A DNA stretch of 64,000 nucleotides from Ptychodera flava. Lineage: Eukaryota > Hemichordata > Enteropneusta > Ptychoderidae. Below, piece by piece: positions 44,712-56,444 of the stretch. Location: the NCBI RefSeq assembly GCF_041260155.1, contig NC_091946.1:34749620-34813619 (forward strand), in the 5' to 3' direction. The translations under genes and the position numbers were made by a program. Under the pieces are notes generated by a model. It did no database searches, was not told where the DNA came from, and saw only the letters and a list, made by a program, of their open reading frames with translations. Within the stretch, counting starts at the first letter, position 1. Each line of letters begins with the position of its first letter.

Positions 44712-46282
44712 TTAGTCCCACGGACACCATCCGGGGGACTTATAGGTGAAGTTAGTATAAGGATATTCAAAGTTCGTACAAGGATATTCACCTATGTAAT
44801 ACGTATGCACATCGATTTGTATCACGATATGATCCAAATTAGCTGCATGGCGGCCATTTTGTTACAAATTTTTATGTCAAGGGCCATAACTCAGGCACTT
44901 CTCAACCGATTTTATTCAAAGTTGGTACAAGGACATTGACCTATTCCATACATATGCACGTCAATTTGTTTCACAATATGATCCAATATGGCTGCCTAGT
45001 GGCCATTTTGTTACAATTTTCTTGTCTGTAACCATAAGTCAGACATGTATCAACCGATTTTATTCAAAGTTGGTAGAAGGACATTGACCTATCTCATACA
45101 TATGTACGTCGATTTCTTTCACGATATGATCCATTATGGCCGCGTGCCAGTCATTTTGTTGCATTTTTTCCATGTCCAGAGCCATAAGTCAGGCACGTCT
45201 CAACTGATATTATTCAAAATTGGTACAAAGACATTGGCCTACGTCATACATAAGCATGTTTATTTTTTCGGTTAGATCAAAGACATTGGCTGCGTGGCGG
45301 CCATTTTGTTACGAGTTTTTCATGTCCTGAGTCATAACTCAGACATTTATCAACTGCTTTTTATTCAAAGTTGGTACAAGGACAATGTCTTATTTCATAA
45401 ATATGCACGTAAATTTGTTTCACAAAAAGATTCAATATGATCGCGTGGTGGCCATTTTGTTTCGGATTTTTTCATGTTAATGGCCATAACTCTGGCACGT
45501 CTCAACCAATTCTATTCAAAGTTGGTACAAGGACATTTACCTATGTCATACATCTGCACGTTGATTTTTTTAATGGTAAGATCAAATACATTGGCTGCGT
45601 GGCGGCCATTATGATAAGATTTTTCATGTTCTGAGTCTTAAGTCAGTCATTTATCAACCGATTTTATTCAAAGTTGGTACTAGGACAATGACATATATCA
45701 TACATATGCTCATCAATTTAATTCACATGTAGCAGTATCATGTCAATTATTGACAATTTTCGTAATCAGGCTGACATGTCAAGAGATACTACATAAAATT
45801 TCTTTAAACTTGGTACAAATATTAGGCTCACATTGCTTTAACAGTGAATAAAGACATTTATCAGTGTCGTGTTCAGTAATTTGTAAGTGCATATGTAATG
45901 AACTTCCGAAATAGAGTGATATGTCTACAAATACTGCATCAAATTTGATGAAACTTGGTACAGATGTTGACCTCAAATACAATTCAATAAAACTTAGCGG
46001 TATCGTTTAAATTAATTGCTAATTTGCATTTACATAATGAATTTTTGCTTTATGGTGAATTTCCAGAAGCACTGCATCAAACTTTATGAAATATGGTACC
46101 GGTGATAATCTGTCAGTGTTATGATTGATGCAAAAATGATTGGCAACATCTCGTCCATCAAGCCCCGTCTGTATCGCAGTACTTTTAATCACACACCTAA
46201 TTAATGAAGAGGACTCTATCCTTTCCGAGGACTTGTAATTAAAGTACCCATTAACAAGTTGTGACGTTGTCATCAACGATGA
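44712..46282 (+). mobile_element. Satellite-bearing element, copy 3
   Basis: It opens with TAGTCCCACGGACACC and GGGGGACTTATAGG, carries the 150-bp array (44745-45770), then ~120-bp repeats (45770-46130), and ends at GTTGTCATCAACGATGAA. It faces copy 2 across 140 bp of intron-like sequence, so together they form a large interrupted palindrome (ends near 42329-42440 and 46175-46282 are inverted copies). Confidence 0.7.
44745..45770 (+). repeat. 150-bp satellite array, about seven units
   Basis: TTCAAAGTTGGTACAAGGAC recurs near 44918, 45067, 45217, 45367, 45516 and 45674, a period of 149-150 bp (158 bp in the last interval). Each unit also has CATACATATGCACGTCGATT and GTGGCGGCCATTTTGTTAC. Since 150 is divisible by three, open frames of 65-76 codons run through; they are not genes. 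Confidence 0.92.
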
Positions 46283-46284
46283 AT

Positions 46285-46289
46285 TATTA

Positions 46290-46331
<42 letters not shown>

Positions 46332-46332
46332 G
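46285..46332. repeat. (ATT)n microsatellite
   Basis: About fifteen ATT units directly after the satellite-bearing element, ahead of copy B exon 7. Confidence 0.9.
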
Positions 46333-46465
46333 TTAATTATCATTATCATTGTAGTATGGTTATAATGGTATTATGGTCATTGTTGCTTTTATTGTTTCTG
46401 TTGTTGTTGATGTTGTCGTTGTTGTTGTTGTTGTTACTGTAATTGTTGTTGTATTTTTCTTAAAG

Positions 46466-46658
46466 GTGAGGTAGGGCTGTTACTGAGCCCCGTAGTTGGT
46501 AAATATCTAGGTTACAGTAGGAACGAAGAGGCGACCGAAAAAAAGCTTGTCAGGAATGCTTTCAAAGATGGTGATGTCTACTGCAATATGGGTGATCTCC
46601 TACGCCTGGATAAGAATTACTACCTTTACTTTGTTGATAGAATCTGTGACACTTTCAG
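46466..46658 (+). CDS. SLC27A2-like: Copy B exon 7, with Gly-to-Cys in the signature
   Basis: A 193-bp exon after TTTCTTAAAG, ending TTTCAG before GTACAC. It encodes GEVGLLLSPVVGKYLGY, GDVYCNMGDLLRLD and VDRICDTFR. Copy A and vertebrate FATPs have DR-x-GDTFR; the Gly is Cys here (GGT to TGT). This is unusual in a motif that normally does not vary and fits relaxed constraint. Confidence 0.9.
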
Positions 46659-46800
46659 GTACACTTGCAAATTTGCTGAGTCTTACAAGTCATATAATAC
46701 AGTCATATTTAGGCTCGACTATTTTCAGATCACCATCACACCTCACACACCTATTTTATATCATTTTTCCTTGGCGTCTTTCCTTACATGCGCTTCAGGT

Positions 46801-49528
46801 ATCATGAGAAAAGTACCGCCAGAAATGACCGGTCTGCCTGGCTGTTTATGTATTCACATAAATTAGTATAATGCCAAGTTAGCCTATGACATCAGACTGT
46901 CAAGTACGGTTTCCCTCAGTCGCTTGGAGGAGAAGTTTACTGAGGTGCTAACTGGTCATCGTTAATTGGAATTAGCAGATAAACAAAGACTGGTTCCAGA
47001 GCGATTACGCATTTTTGTACACTCGCCAGTTCCGTCCCATGATAAGGAGACTGGGATACTACCCTGAGATTGTAAATGTAGCGATTTTGTCAAGTAGTTA
47101 TACCTGTTTCAACAAACGACCCCAGTACTTGTTTAAAAGGGTTTTTTTGCCTGTTTTAGATTAGCAATAATATGAAGCCCTCCTACTGATTCCGGTAGCT
47201 CGTATGCAGTGTGCTTTAAAAACGGTTTTTGGCGTATCGGGCCCGATACCGTTTTAATTTTGCCGATATCTGATCAATCAATCCGATAACATATCCGACA
47301 GCCTATAAAAAAACTCCAGTTACTCAAGTTTTTCTCATTCTGTCCATATTTCTTTATCCGTACGTCAGTGTCTTTTGCACTAAACAACGTAACATCGTAT
47401 CACGGAGGTACCTCCATGCTCGTACTTACAAAGCTTGCTGTTTCAGCGATTGACACAGTGACAATGCCATTTCCAAAATGTGAATGAGAGATTGACAGAC
47501 GCAAAATAGACGACGTGGAGGAAAGCCACTGTGAAAAGTACTGACAATGCTGTCCGGCGCAGGAGGCTTATCATTAGCTGACCACAAGTAAAATTGACCG
47601 TTTTTGCTACTTATTAAATTTGACCTCAGTTTTCAGGGCTGTTTCACCTTTTGTGAAATGAAATATCTTCCTGTGTAACAATTTTGCCAGCATTAAACAA
47701 GCGACGACGTAACTGAGCAGCCACGATCCCTGACCGATTTTCCCCGACATTTGAATCGTATCTATCCGAGCATGAATAATACTTTGTGCCTAGGGGTAAC
47801 CGACCATTGCCGAACACTGTCGAAGATCAACCGAGTAACGTTCCCCGTATGGCAAGGCTGCGTAATCACAGAAAAGAAAAGCCGGTGTTGAAAACGTTGC
47901 TTTCGTGCAACGTTGTCGGACTATGTCCTGTTCGTAGGCAAGCAATAGAGTCTTGAGCAAAGGGATTTTGCGTTTCTCATTATTATTTGAGTCATGAAGT
48001 CGTTGTTGTTGCTCATTTTCAAATACAACTTCATCTTGTAGTCGCTCAACCCACAATCACGTCGTCACACGTGACCTTGAAGAAGCAGGAATTGGAAAAT
48101 CGAAAGAAACAAGTCCAGCAGTCAAAGACTATACCTCGGGCGACTGCATGGCTATTTCGCGTTCGGATATACTTGTTTATGATGGCACAACCTTGCCAAA
48201 ATACAACTACATCCTATAGGACTTCCAAAACACGGAAAATAAAGAATCTGCAATTCAGATCACATAATTTAATTATGTTTGCGTGGTCCATTTCCGATAT
48301 TTCTCTTAAGGATGATCAATGATCAAAACTGTCCATTGGAAACACAATGAACTCAAAATCCGTGTCTGGGATTTCCTTTATATGTCTTTTTTTGTTATGC
48401 GCTCTTGAATGTGTTAGACTAAAGTGCTTTTCAAGGAATTGTAATTGTCACGCCATATAATTTGAATGGAGACGCCGAGAAAAAATCGCAGACACTGATA
48501 ATTTGAAGGTTCAGTAAAACGCTTTTCACGTGATTCTTATGCAAATAATGACCGTGTACTGTGCTCGGTTGGATTTCTCTATATTAGGGCTTTCAGAAAA
48601 TCTATACTTTGTTGGGTTTGGAACTTCTTCAAGTGAGAAAAAATAAAACTCTGAAATTGTCTAAAAGGTATTTATCTACCTTAAGCTGAGTAAACGGTCA
48701 TTTTCGGGGCAATCACCTCCTCCAAAAAGAGAACTACGCTAAACGCATATGTTCATACAAATCACATTGATTTCTCACTCATAACGCCAATCCAAACTCT
48801 GCAAAGTCACTAATCTGAAACGGCGGGATCTGTAAAAATCCCTTAGTCCACTTTTTTTACAAAAGACTTAACACAAATTTTACAAAGCGTTTTGAAGTAA
48901 GGAATAAAGTTGAAAATTTTACATGTAGCGAATTTAAAGAATGGATTGTTTCTGTTAAGAGGTTTATTGCTTTTATCTTGTTTGCTGTGCAATCAATGTG
49001 TTTTTATATGGACAGAACTAGTATAGTAAGTAGAGACATTTTTCGTCAGTTTTGGCCCATGTGATCTGGTACTGCGGATCAGTCGACCGAGCTCATCCAT
49101 GTTGCATACGCATTTGTTGTGTACTTGGCATTATTTCAAGCATTTTAAATCAGATCTGTGGTATGGTCGTCGGAAAGTTGTGTATTTTGTGTATGTCGTA
49201 GTTGTGTTCAAGGGCTGGGCAAGGACAAGGTTTACAAAAAAGATCAGTCAACCTTCCGCCGATCCTGATCAGACTACAGGTGTGAACAAACTATTTAGCC
49301 ATTTATTGTTTCACTGGACGCTTGTCACTGATACTTGTCTTCTTATTTTCATCAAAGTAAATAGCCACTCACATGACTAACAGCTTGTTATTTGCCTATT
49401 TGCATAAAAACTCAACCACGTCATGGGAAATCCGTGTATAAATGCATATCAAATAAGCTGGTTACCCGTGGTTTTCATGGGTTGAAAGGATCTCTGGCCG
49501 GTCAATTCCTGACTGCGTTACTTGGCAT
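46801..49528. mobile_element. 2.7-kb insert in copy B intron 7
   Basis: Copy A reads CTTCAGGTATGTCGAAACAG without a break, whereas copy B has CTTCAGGTAT at 46800 and ATGTCGAAACAG at 49529. The ends, CATGAGAAAAG and CTTGGCATG, are weakly inverted (a CAGNAATTGACCGGYC-like block follows in each). A minus-strand RRLFNAGKIVTQ near 47700 recalls the C-terminal region of hAT transposases, but most of such a gene is missing. The class is uncertain. Confidence 0.55.
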
Positions 49529-49807
49529 GATGTCGAAACAGTGAACGTTTCGTCTAAAGACACATAAACCAGAAAGAATTTTGGCATCCCGAGCATTTCA
49601 TCAGGGCGATATTTTGTTCATACGTACTTTCGTTAAAGATGAAAATTTTCCTACAGTACAAATCTCGTTGTCCGTCTTCATTCTGTAGAAAGTCTCAGTA
49701 TATTTTTCAAAAGTTGAGAATAATGTATTGCAAGCATATATGAGAAACAGTTTTTAAGCGTTGATATTTTTCGCAAGAATTAAATTACATATCTCATTTG
49801 TATGAAG

Positions 49808-49905
49808 GTGGAAAGGAGAAAATGTTGCGACAACGGAAGTAGCAGAAATTATTGGAAAGAATCCGAACATTAAAGAGGTGAATGTCTACGGAGTGAAAAT
49901 ACTTG
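49808..49905 (+). CDS. SLC27A2-like: Copy B exon 8 ([11 protein letters not shown])
   Basis: 98 bp between GTATGAAG and GTAAGT. It is identical in sequence to copy A exon 8, and intron 8 after it is also nearly identical to copy A. Confidence 0.92.
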
Positions 49906-50519
49906 GTAAGTATCTTTAGAGGGCTTTATTATTAGACAGAGTTGCAAATATATTTAATGTGTCAGTATCCCCTTATTATACTTCAAAAATAAAGAACTTA
50001 TTACTATGATAATGTCCTTTAATGAGTAGAGTTACAGTGGACTGAAAGGAGGATCCATAGTAACATTTTATACATATTTAATATAGTTTGCTCATTGGTG
50101 ATTTAGTGGACTAGACTTTCGAGATTGTGAAAATCTCACAAGGTGAGAGTTTTTTTATGTTTTTGAGAGATGCATACTTCGTACACGATGACATTAAACA
50201 TACAAGGTCAGAGAGCCAAACATATGTCAGCTTATTCTAATACATTCAGGTTTGGTGAACAAAGGACAATTCGTACAATATTATTAATATCACATTGTAC
50301 AAGGCTATTGGCGTTTATTAATCAGATTTGATATGACCTATTGGACGTTTTGGTTATTTACATTGATAAAACAGTGTATTTTTTCCTTTTTAAGCCTGGA
50401 AATTCAAGGTATCAACGCATCTTCGTATCACTTTCTTTTATACTATTTGTTTCGATATTCGTTCAGAGAAAACTATAAACTTGAAAATCTTAATGCATAA
50501 TCATATTCATGTTTTGAAG

Positions 50520-50827
50520 GACACGATGGCCGAGCTGGTATGGCTGCTCTGGTCCTGGAGAATGAAGAAACCTTTGACCTCAAAGAATTTTATAACTACG
50601 TTACATCTTCGCTACCAAAGTATGCTTGTCCAAAATTCCTGCGCATAATGGAGCAGCTGGAAACTACTGGCACTTTCAAGTACAAGAAAGGGGATCTTGT
50701 TGAAGAAGCATTCAACCCAAACGAGGTCAAGGAGAAGATGTATTATATTGATGATTCTGGTAGAACATACAAACACTTGAACAAAGCTGCTTATTTGCAT
50801 ATTTTGGCAGGGAAAGCCAAGCTGTAA
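50520..50827 (+). CDS. SLC27A2-like: Copy B exon 9, C-terminus ending AKL
   Basis: A 308-bp terminal exon, stop TAA at 50825-50827. It encodes the C-terminal subdomain with TGTFKYKKGDLVEEAFNP and the PTS1-type AKL end. There is one base difference from copy A (His for Asn near residue 602). Confidence 0.95.
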
Positions 50828-51810
50828 GGCGAAATTTAGGAGATTATTATTAAGGTAACAAAGAATAACATATCGTTCATTTCCAACTTTGCACGAGCAA
50901 ATTTAGTGACCAGCATTGCCCATAGAGTTTATCATTAAACCTTTAAGGTACTTTTGAAAGCAGGGATACCCAAGTTTATAAAGTAATTGTTGAAAAAGAA
51001 TTTTGCCTTCTCTCTCTCATTTGCAACTTTTATCGTTATTCAAACAATCTGAATTGAGTCAATTCGAGCATCTTTTACACATCAGTAAAACCACATTTAA
51101 GTGGAACAAAAGCAATATATATTTTTTATTTATATATTTCCAAACCAATGCCTGTCGAAAGTCAACTAATAACAGCATACCAGGTAAATTCCTCTCTCTT
51201 GTACAGTGTATAATGTCAATGAGACAAATAGCTTTCCCTATGTAACTATTCTGGCACATCAATTTTTTAATGGTTAATGTGATTCATTACAGTGGTTCGT
51301 TTTGAACCGTTCACAATACGAAAACTAAACATACTTTCTAAATATAGAGGAGTTGCCAACTCTGTCAGATGTAATTATTGCCTTGGCAGTTATATCGGTC
51401 AATAATAAGGAAAAAAACTCTGCGAAAGTGAAATCATCAAATTGTCGGGAAGGGGTTACGAGTAGTCAAAACAACACTACACATCCACGCACTTCCCTCT
51501 CAGAACGCATCATTTGTGAGCGTTATTTGTACGGATCTGGTGATGTTGTATTGGCTACATATGAACTCCTTCCAGACAAATGTTTCAACTTTCGCATAGT
51601 GAATCTTTTGTGATCGACTGATAGTACCGCTAAAAGATAGTTACACTAGACTGTCTTGGCAACTTTCTCAACTTAGACAGTATGTCTACTTTCCATATTG
51701 CCATATGTTCAACGCAAACCACTGAACCTTTGGCGCAAGTTTGCTATCAATATCAGTTAAGGGAATTTTGGCGCCAGTGCTCAAAATTGGAATGATCTTA
51801 ATTCCTTTTG
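50828..51810. other. Copy B 3' flank, duplicate of 10372-11350
   Basis: Nearly identical to the flank of copy A, with no gene recognised. Short frames that look conserved between the two flanks reflect the recent duplication, not selection. Confidence 0.6.
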
Positions 51811-52680
51811 TAGTCTCCATGAACAAGGTCAAGCAGAGTTATAGGTTGGGCCATATCCGTGCTTCCGTTCACACAGATACCTCAGACATGTCTGAGCCAA
51901 TTTCTTTCAAATTTGGTACAAGGATAATACACTATAGTATACATATGAACGTCCATTAACTTGGATGAGTTTTCTTAATTAGACTGATAAGTCATGAAAC
52001 AGTTTATTACATTTTATGAAACTTGGTACAGATGTTGAGCTGATATTGCTTCAACAGTGAATAGAGACGTTTATCAGTGTCATTTTAATTTATTTTTAAT
52101 TTGCATATTTAATGAGCTTTCCGTGAGTGGTATGTCCAGAAATACTGCATCATATTTGATGAATCTCGGTACAGATGTTGATCCCTCAGTGGTGTAATAC
52201 AATTCAATGTCAATTAGCAGTCTCCTTTAAATCATTTGCAAATTTGCATATATAGTAAAATTTATTTTTACGGTGAATGTCCACAATTACTTCATCAAAT
52301 CTTTATAAAATGTGGTAGTACTGGTGTTAATATGTCAGTGTTATAATAGAATGCAAAACTGTCTGGCAAATTCTGTCGATTAATTATTGACCTATTTAAT
52401 AACCTTTTGTAATTAGGGTGGCAGCCAAGATTGCTTTTATGTTTTCACCGCCATGGAACTCACTTCCGGTCATTAGGCCCCGTTTGTATCGCGGCATTTT
52501 TAATCAATGACCCAATTAATCAACAGGACTCCATCCTCTACTAAAGCACACATTAACAAGGGGAGACTGTGTCATCAACAATGACTGGTCTGTTCAAGGT
52601 AATGATACTTTGGTTTTCCAGGACTCTATCCTCTACTAAAGTACACATTAACAAGGGGAGACTGTGTCATCAACAATGAC
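51811..52680 (+). mobile_element. Satellite-bearing element, copy 4 (duplicate of copy 1)
   Basis: It opens TAGTCTCCATGAACAAGG with GAGTTATAGG and ends GTGTCATCAACAATGAC. It has about 545 bp fewer internal repeats than copy 1 (the 11515-12060 units are absent). Its right end is tandemly duplicated: AGGACTCYATCCTCTAC to GGTTTTCC occurs at about 52526-52619 and again from 52620. Confidence 0.65.
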
Positions 52681-52689
52681 TGGTCTCTT

Positions 52690-54060
52690 CAAGGTAATGA
52701 TACTTTGGTGTTCCGTTTCACTCAATGACATGCAATTTTCGACAATGAAAAGGGCAAATTGCATTCAAAAAGTTGCAATAAAACTCAATAGTAGATCCAT
52801 CATATTTACTATCATACCCTACCTTATGACCTTTCACACTCATCCATAATAATTAGCCTTTCAATTTTGTGTATGTCAATTTTAAAATATTGGGAATGTT
52901 TCTATCTGAAAGACCAAAAAACATGCACAACGATTTTAATTTTTTTTTCTTCCAAAGTACAAATTCTCATAAAATTTTTATGTTCTTTGGACATCGTTAT
53001 TTGTAAGAGTATTGTAATTTCGAAAATGTATTTTTCCTTGTAGTTTCTCTATTCTCAAGAGAGAAAATATTTTTGCATTTTCTATCCGTTCTCGTACCAT
53101 ATGATTTTTGAACGAACGATCACCCCTAAATTTGTTTGTTACTCTAGATGTTGTTGATATTCGATTTTTAATTTTTGCCATATTTGACTTGGTTTTCTTC
53201 AGTTTGCCTTTCAAACAATAATGTATCCATTTCATTCAATTCTTTGTCCAACATGGATTTATTTTTTCTTTCTTTCTCATGTTTCCAATAAGACATAGTA
53301 AATTTTGAGAATTTCCATTTTCATCCGATCAGTAATTATTCTTCAATCATCGGACTAGGTGAAATAAGCTTACACCCAATTTGAAATATTGGTTACATGT
53401 TTTTACGATAAATTTAATCTTCCAACAAACCGGAGATAAAAATGTAGTAGTCAAGATCCCTCTACTGCACAGAGCAATCCTTATCCTAGTGTAAACAGAT
53501 GGCCGGATGGTCAGAACAAACACTTGCTGTAATATTGACGTTTCAGCGTCATTGTTGAGGAAATGGCGTGGAATTAAACAAAATTAAGTGCCTGGCTAAA
53601 TAAAGAGGCGTTTCTTTCCAGAGATAAGCATAGATTTATCTTCATGCTAGGTGTGAAAGAACCTTAAAGATCGAAGTCGGTCATTAGCCACTAAATCTGT
53701 GGAATAACCGAGTTTTTTCACTCTTGCACATTCTTTAAAATTCCTTGTACTGATTCGATCAATACCTTTCAAAGAGCAATTAAAATCTCCACCAATTACA
53801 ATATTTTCCAGCTATGTAGAATTATACTGGGTAAAGAAAATGAGAAATACCATGAATGAAATTGTGAATGAATTAATATATTTGGCTGGTGCGTAAATAT
53901 CACATCACAGGAATTTTCACTTTCAGTTCTCTCCTCAGAATTGAGTAACGATCATCGTTACAGTGAAATCAAAATCGGCTCCTATTGTTGCTGCCAAAGT
54001 AATTTATCTGATTGTTTGTTTGTTTCTTGTTGAAATTAAAGGCGAGATTTTTGTTCTTTT
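52690..54060 (-). pseudogene. Degenerate LINE, duplicate of 12690-13870
   Basis: The same endonuclease GGDFN block (about 53790-53810, minus strand) and linker as downstream of copy A. The copy here continues farther (53870-54060) than the one after copy A, where the alignment breaks near 13890. Confidence 0.6.
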
Positions 54061-54330
54061 GGCCACCTAAATATTTTCAAAAAATCTCCATTTAAGGGAT
54101 GATTAGTTTCTTTCCTACCGGGGAAGGAGTGGTGGATCCATGGGGTTCACCCTGTATTTGATAGGGGGTCACCATGATTTTGAAATGCTGAATAGGTTTG
54201 GGGGATAGTGTGTTTTGAATTAAGAAATCGGCTCATACTTGCATGAAATGCAAGACACCAGTTAAAATATAAACCAATACTGGAATATTTGAAGAAGTAA
54301 CATAGAATTCAAAATGCTGCTAAGGTAATA

Positions 54331-54950
54331 TCAAAGATAAACACTATTTTTCATTTCTAGAGTAGTTTTACTGGGATTTGTTACATTAGCGTAAAAAGTA
54401 GCAGACAGGGTATCTGTCCCATGACTATCCTCGTGAAATACAGCAGCAGCACGAGCAGCCACATCGATATCACTAGCTTCTACAGCAAATTGGAACAGCA
54501 AACTGAAATCTGGTGCAGACAAGACTGGAACACTTTGAAGTATTGCTTTAAGTGCATCAAATGCATGTTGGCATTGTTCTGAGTCAGACAAAATGAGGAG
54601 TGAGAAATTCTTTAGCTTGCATGCTTGAGGTTAAATCGTGCAAAGTCAACAGAATAAAACCAGTGTGAATGTGAAGGCCTCGAAATAAACACTGCTGAAG
54701 TGATACCAGTGTCAAATTGAAAATTCGTGCCGCCCTGTATTCATATTTTAATGATTATGTAAGATATCAAAATAATCTTCACTTTTTATTGATATGCTTA
54801 TTGCTGATCTAACAATACCTCTACTTGCAGTAAACATGAACTTCCAAAAACTTCAAATATGACTACATGAATCCAAAGTCAAGGAGGAGAATTCAGGTTT
54901 TTCTGGAATAATTAAAGTCAGGTCATGAGTGGGCGAAGATTACATAAATA
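54331..54950 (-). pseudogene. LTR-element relic: pol fragment plus partial LTR
   Basis: 54591-54331 on the minus strand encodes AFDALKAILQSVPVLSAPDF then VEASDIDVAA, the RT/RNase H junction of Ty3/gypsy pol (LxSxPVLxxPDF; DASDxGxGAVL). 54600-54950 matches the LTR family of intron 6 (GCTTGCATGCTTGAGGTT; TCATGAGTG). About 170 bp of LTR and most of the internal region are missing. Confidence 0.7.
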
Positions 54951-54954
<4 letters not shown>

Positions 54955-55036
<82 letters not shown>

Positions 55037-55037
55037 G
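54955..55037. repeat. (AT)n microsatellite
   Basis: About eighty bases of AT repeats with two short interruptions. Confidence 0.95.
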
Positions 55038-55248
55038 CAATTAATGGACGGATCTTCAGTCATCGAATGCCATCAGAGAATGTAACATACGCTTACGTAG
55101 AATCCTAGAGTTTTTAGGCTATTCAGGGCGCTTGTATAATAGTTAAGATTTGTCAGCTTTCATAATAATTATGCATCATTTAGTAATACCTCTATTTTAC
55201 TAACATCATATCTCTTATATAATCAAATCAAGTGCCCTGATAGAGAAA

Positions 55249-55524
55249 TGTTCTGAAAACGTGAGCAACGTTTAAGCCTTCAGAGTTCTACAAACATGTA
55301 ACAACTTCACTACCGACGTATTCTTGCCCACGGTTTCTACGTATGATGGATAAACTTGACAAAACTGGAACCTACAAGTACAATAAAGGAGATTCATTAA
55401 ACAAGTATTTTATCAGAAGGAAATAAAAAATCAGATGTATTATATTGACATCGCCGGTTGTAGATTCAAACCTTTGAACGAATCAACATATTTGTACATT
55501 GTAACTAGAAAAGCCAAACTATAA
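55249..55524 (+). pseudogene. SLC27A2-like: Relic of another SLC27A2-like exon 9
   Basis: Resemblance begins near 55249. From 55283 the frame reads EFYKHVTTSLPTYSCPRFLR then MMDKLDKTGTYKYNKGD, clearly the same exon as 10064-10371 but diverged. A stop and frame change follow near 55425, then NQMYYIDIAGCRFKPLNE and finally KAKL before TAA at 55522-55524. The 5' part and the acceptor are eroded. It is all that remains here of an additional, older paralog between copies B and C. Confidence 0.85.
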
Positions 55525-56444
55525 AGCAGACAAAACTACACATTGCATTCTCACAAAACTCTCTGGTCATTAATGAAACAGTTTGCGCCAAAGAAACGCA
55601 TTGCCAAAAGTGACAATAACAACGAATGAAACTGACACCTGCACAGCCAATTCTGTTTGATCATATTCAATATCAAAGTCGCCCAATAACAATCAATGAT
55701 ATTGATTCGAATGTTCAAATAATCTCACTCGTCACAACGGTTTAAATATAAAGTTTCTCCTTGAAATGCTGATACCCAGCGTTCACTTCGAGTAGCATAG
55801 ATAATATCAGTGTTATATTGAAGCCTCATCAGCTGTATCTATTTGCATTCTAGTTACAGAATAATACAATTGAATCTTTGAATAGATGTTTTCGATTCCA
55901 CTTATTAAGTCATATTGTCTTTAAAATGTCACTATTTCAATCCTTGGTAATGAAGTTGGTCATTTACATCCAGAATCTTAAAAGTACGACGCGGTTGCTG
56001 TATTAGAGTTGCGGTTAAAATCGAAGGGGAAAACCATTCGAGTTTGGGGTTGGCTGTAGGATTTTTGGAAAACACTTGTCGGCAGGTGAAGAACAAAAAA
56101 CTTGACCTAGTAATGTCTAGAAAAAAATTGATCATTGCAGACCAAAGTAAAAAGTCGCAAAATTTGGGAAATCCGACTCTCTTATTCTCTCATTCTCTGA
56201 AGGTGCGCCGCCTTTGACAGAGATAACATTTTCAAAATACCCGAGGAAGTGCAATGTCTTCAATGTTTGATTGTTGACTGTTGTAACTCAAGCACTAATC
56301 ATGCAAACAATATAATTATCAATTTCCAATGTCATTTACGAACAGGCTTATTTAGTGTAAAACATATTGAAACACGTCAGGTTTAACCATTGTACACATC
56401 ATTTTCTCAAAGTTTTTTGATGCGAGAGAGGCCCCCTCTGTCAT
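55525..56444. other. Spacer, no gene seen
   Basis: AT-rich unique-looking DNA with no recognisable exon, RNA gene or repeat boundary. Confidence 0.4.

Larger units (their letters stand above)
18825..50827 (+). pseudogene. SLC27A2-like: Copy B: nine-exon SLC27A2-like gene with a destroyed first splice donor
   Basis: Exons are 18825-19305, 24828-25040, 26547-26702, 27204-27328, 28445-28639, 37537-37627, 46466-46658, 49808-49905 and 50520-50827. They sum to 1860 bp, giving 619 residues plus stop, close to vertebrate FATP2, with consistent phases. Every border is GT-AG except the exon 1 donor, which reads G-GAGAGA where copy C has G-GTGAGA. Reading on meets TAG after three more codons. Nearby GT dinucleotides would not keep phase. 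Copy B may therefore be a young pseudogene, use a rare donor, or reflect an assembly error. The other exons are open, though exon 7 carries an unusual Gly-to-Cys change. Confidence 0.75.

Noticed and set aside
45045..45634. 65-76-codon frames of similar sequence
   Set aside because: They arise because the satellite period (150 bp) is a multiple of three; no start context or family match.
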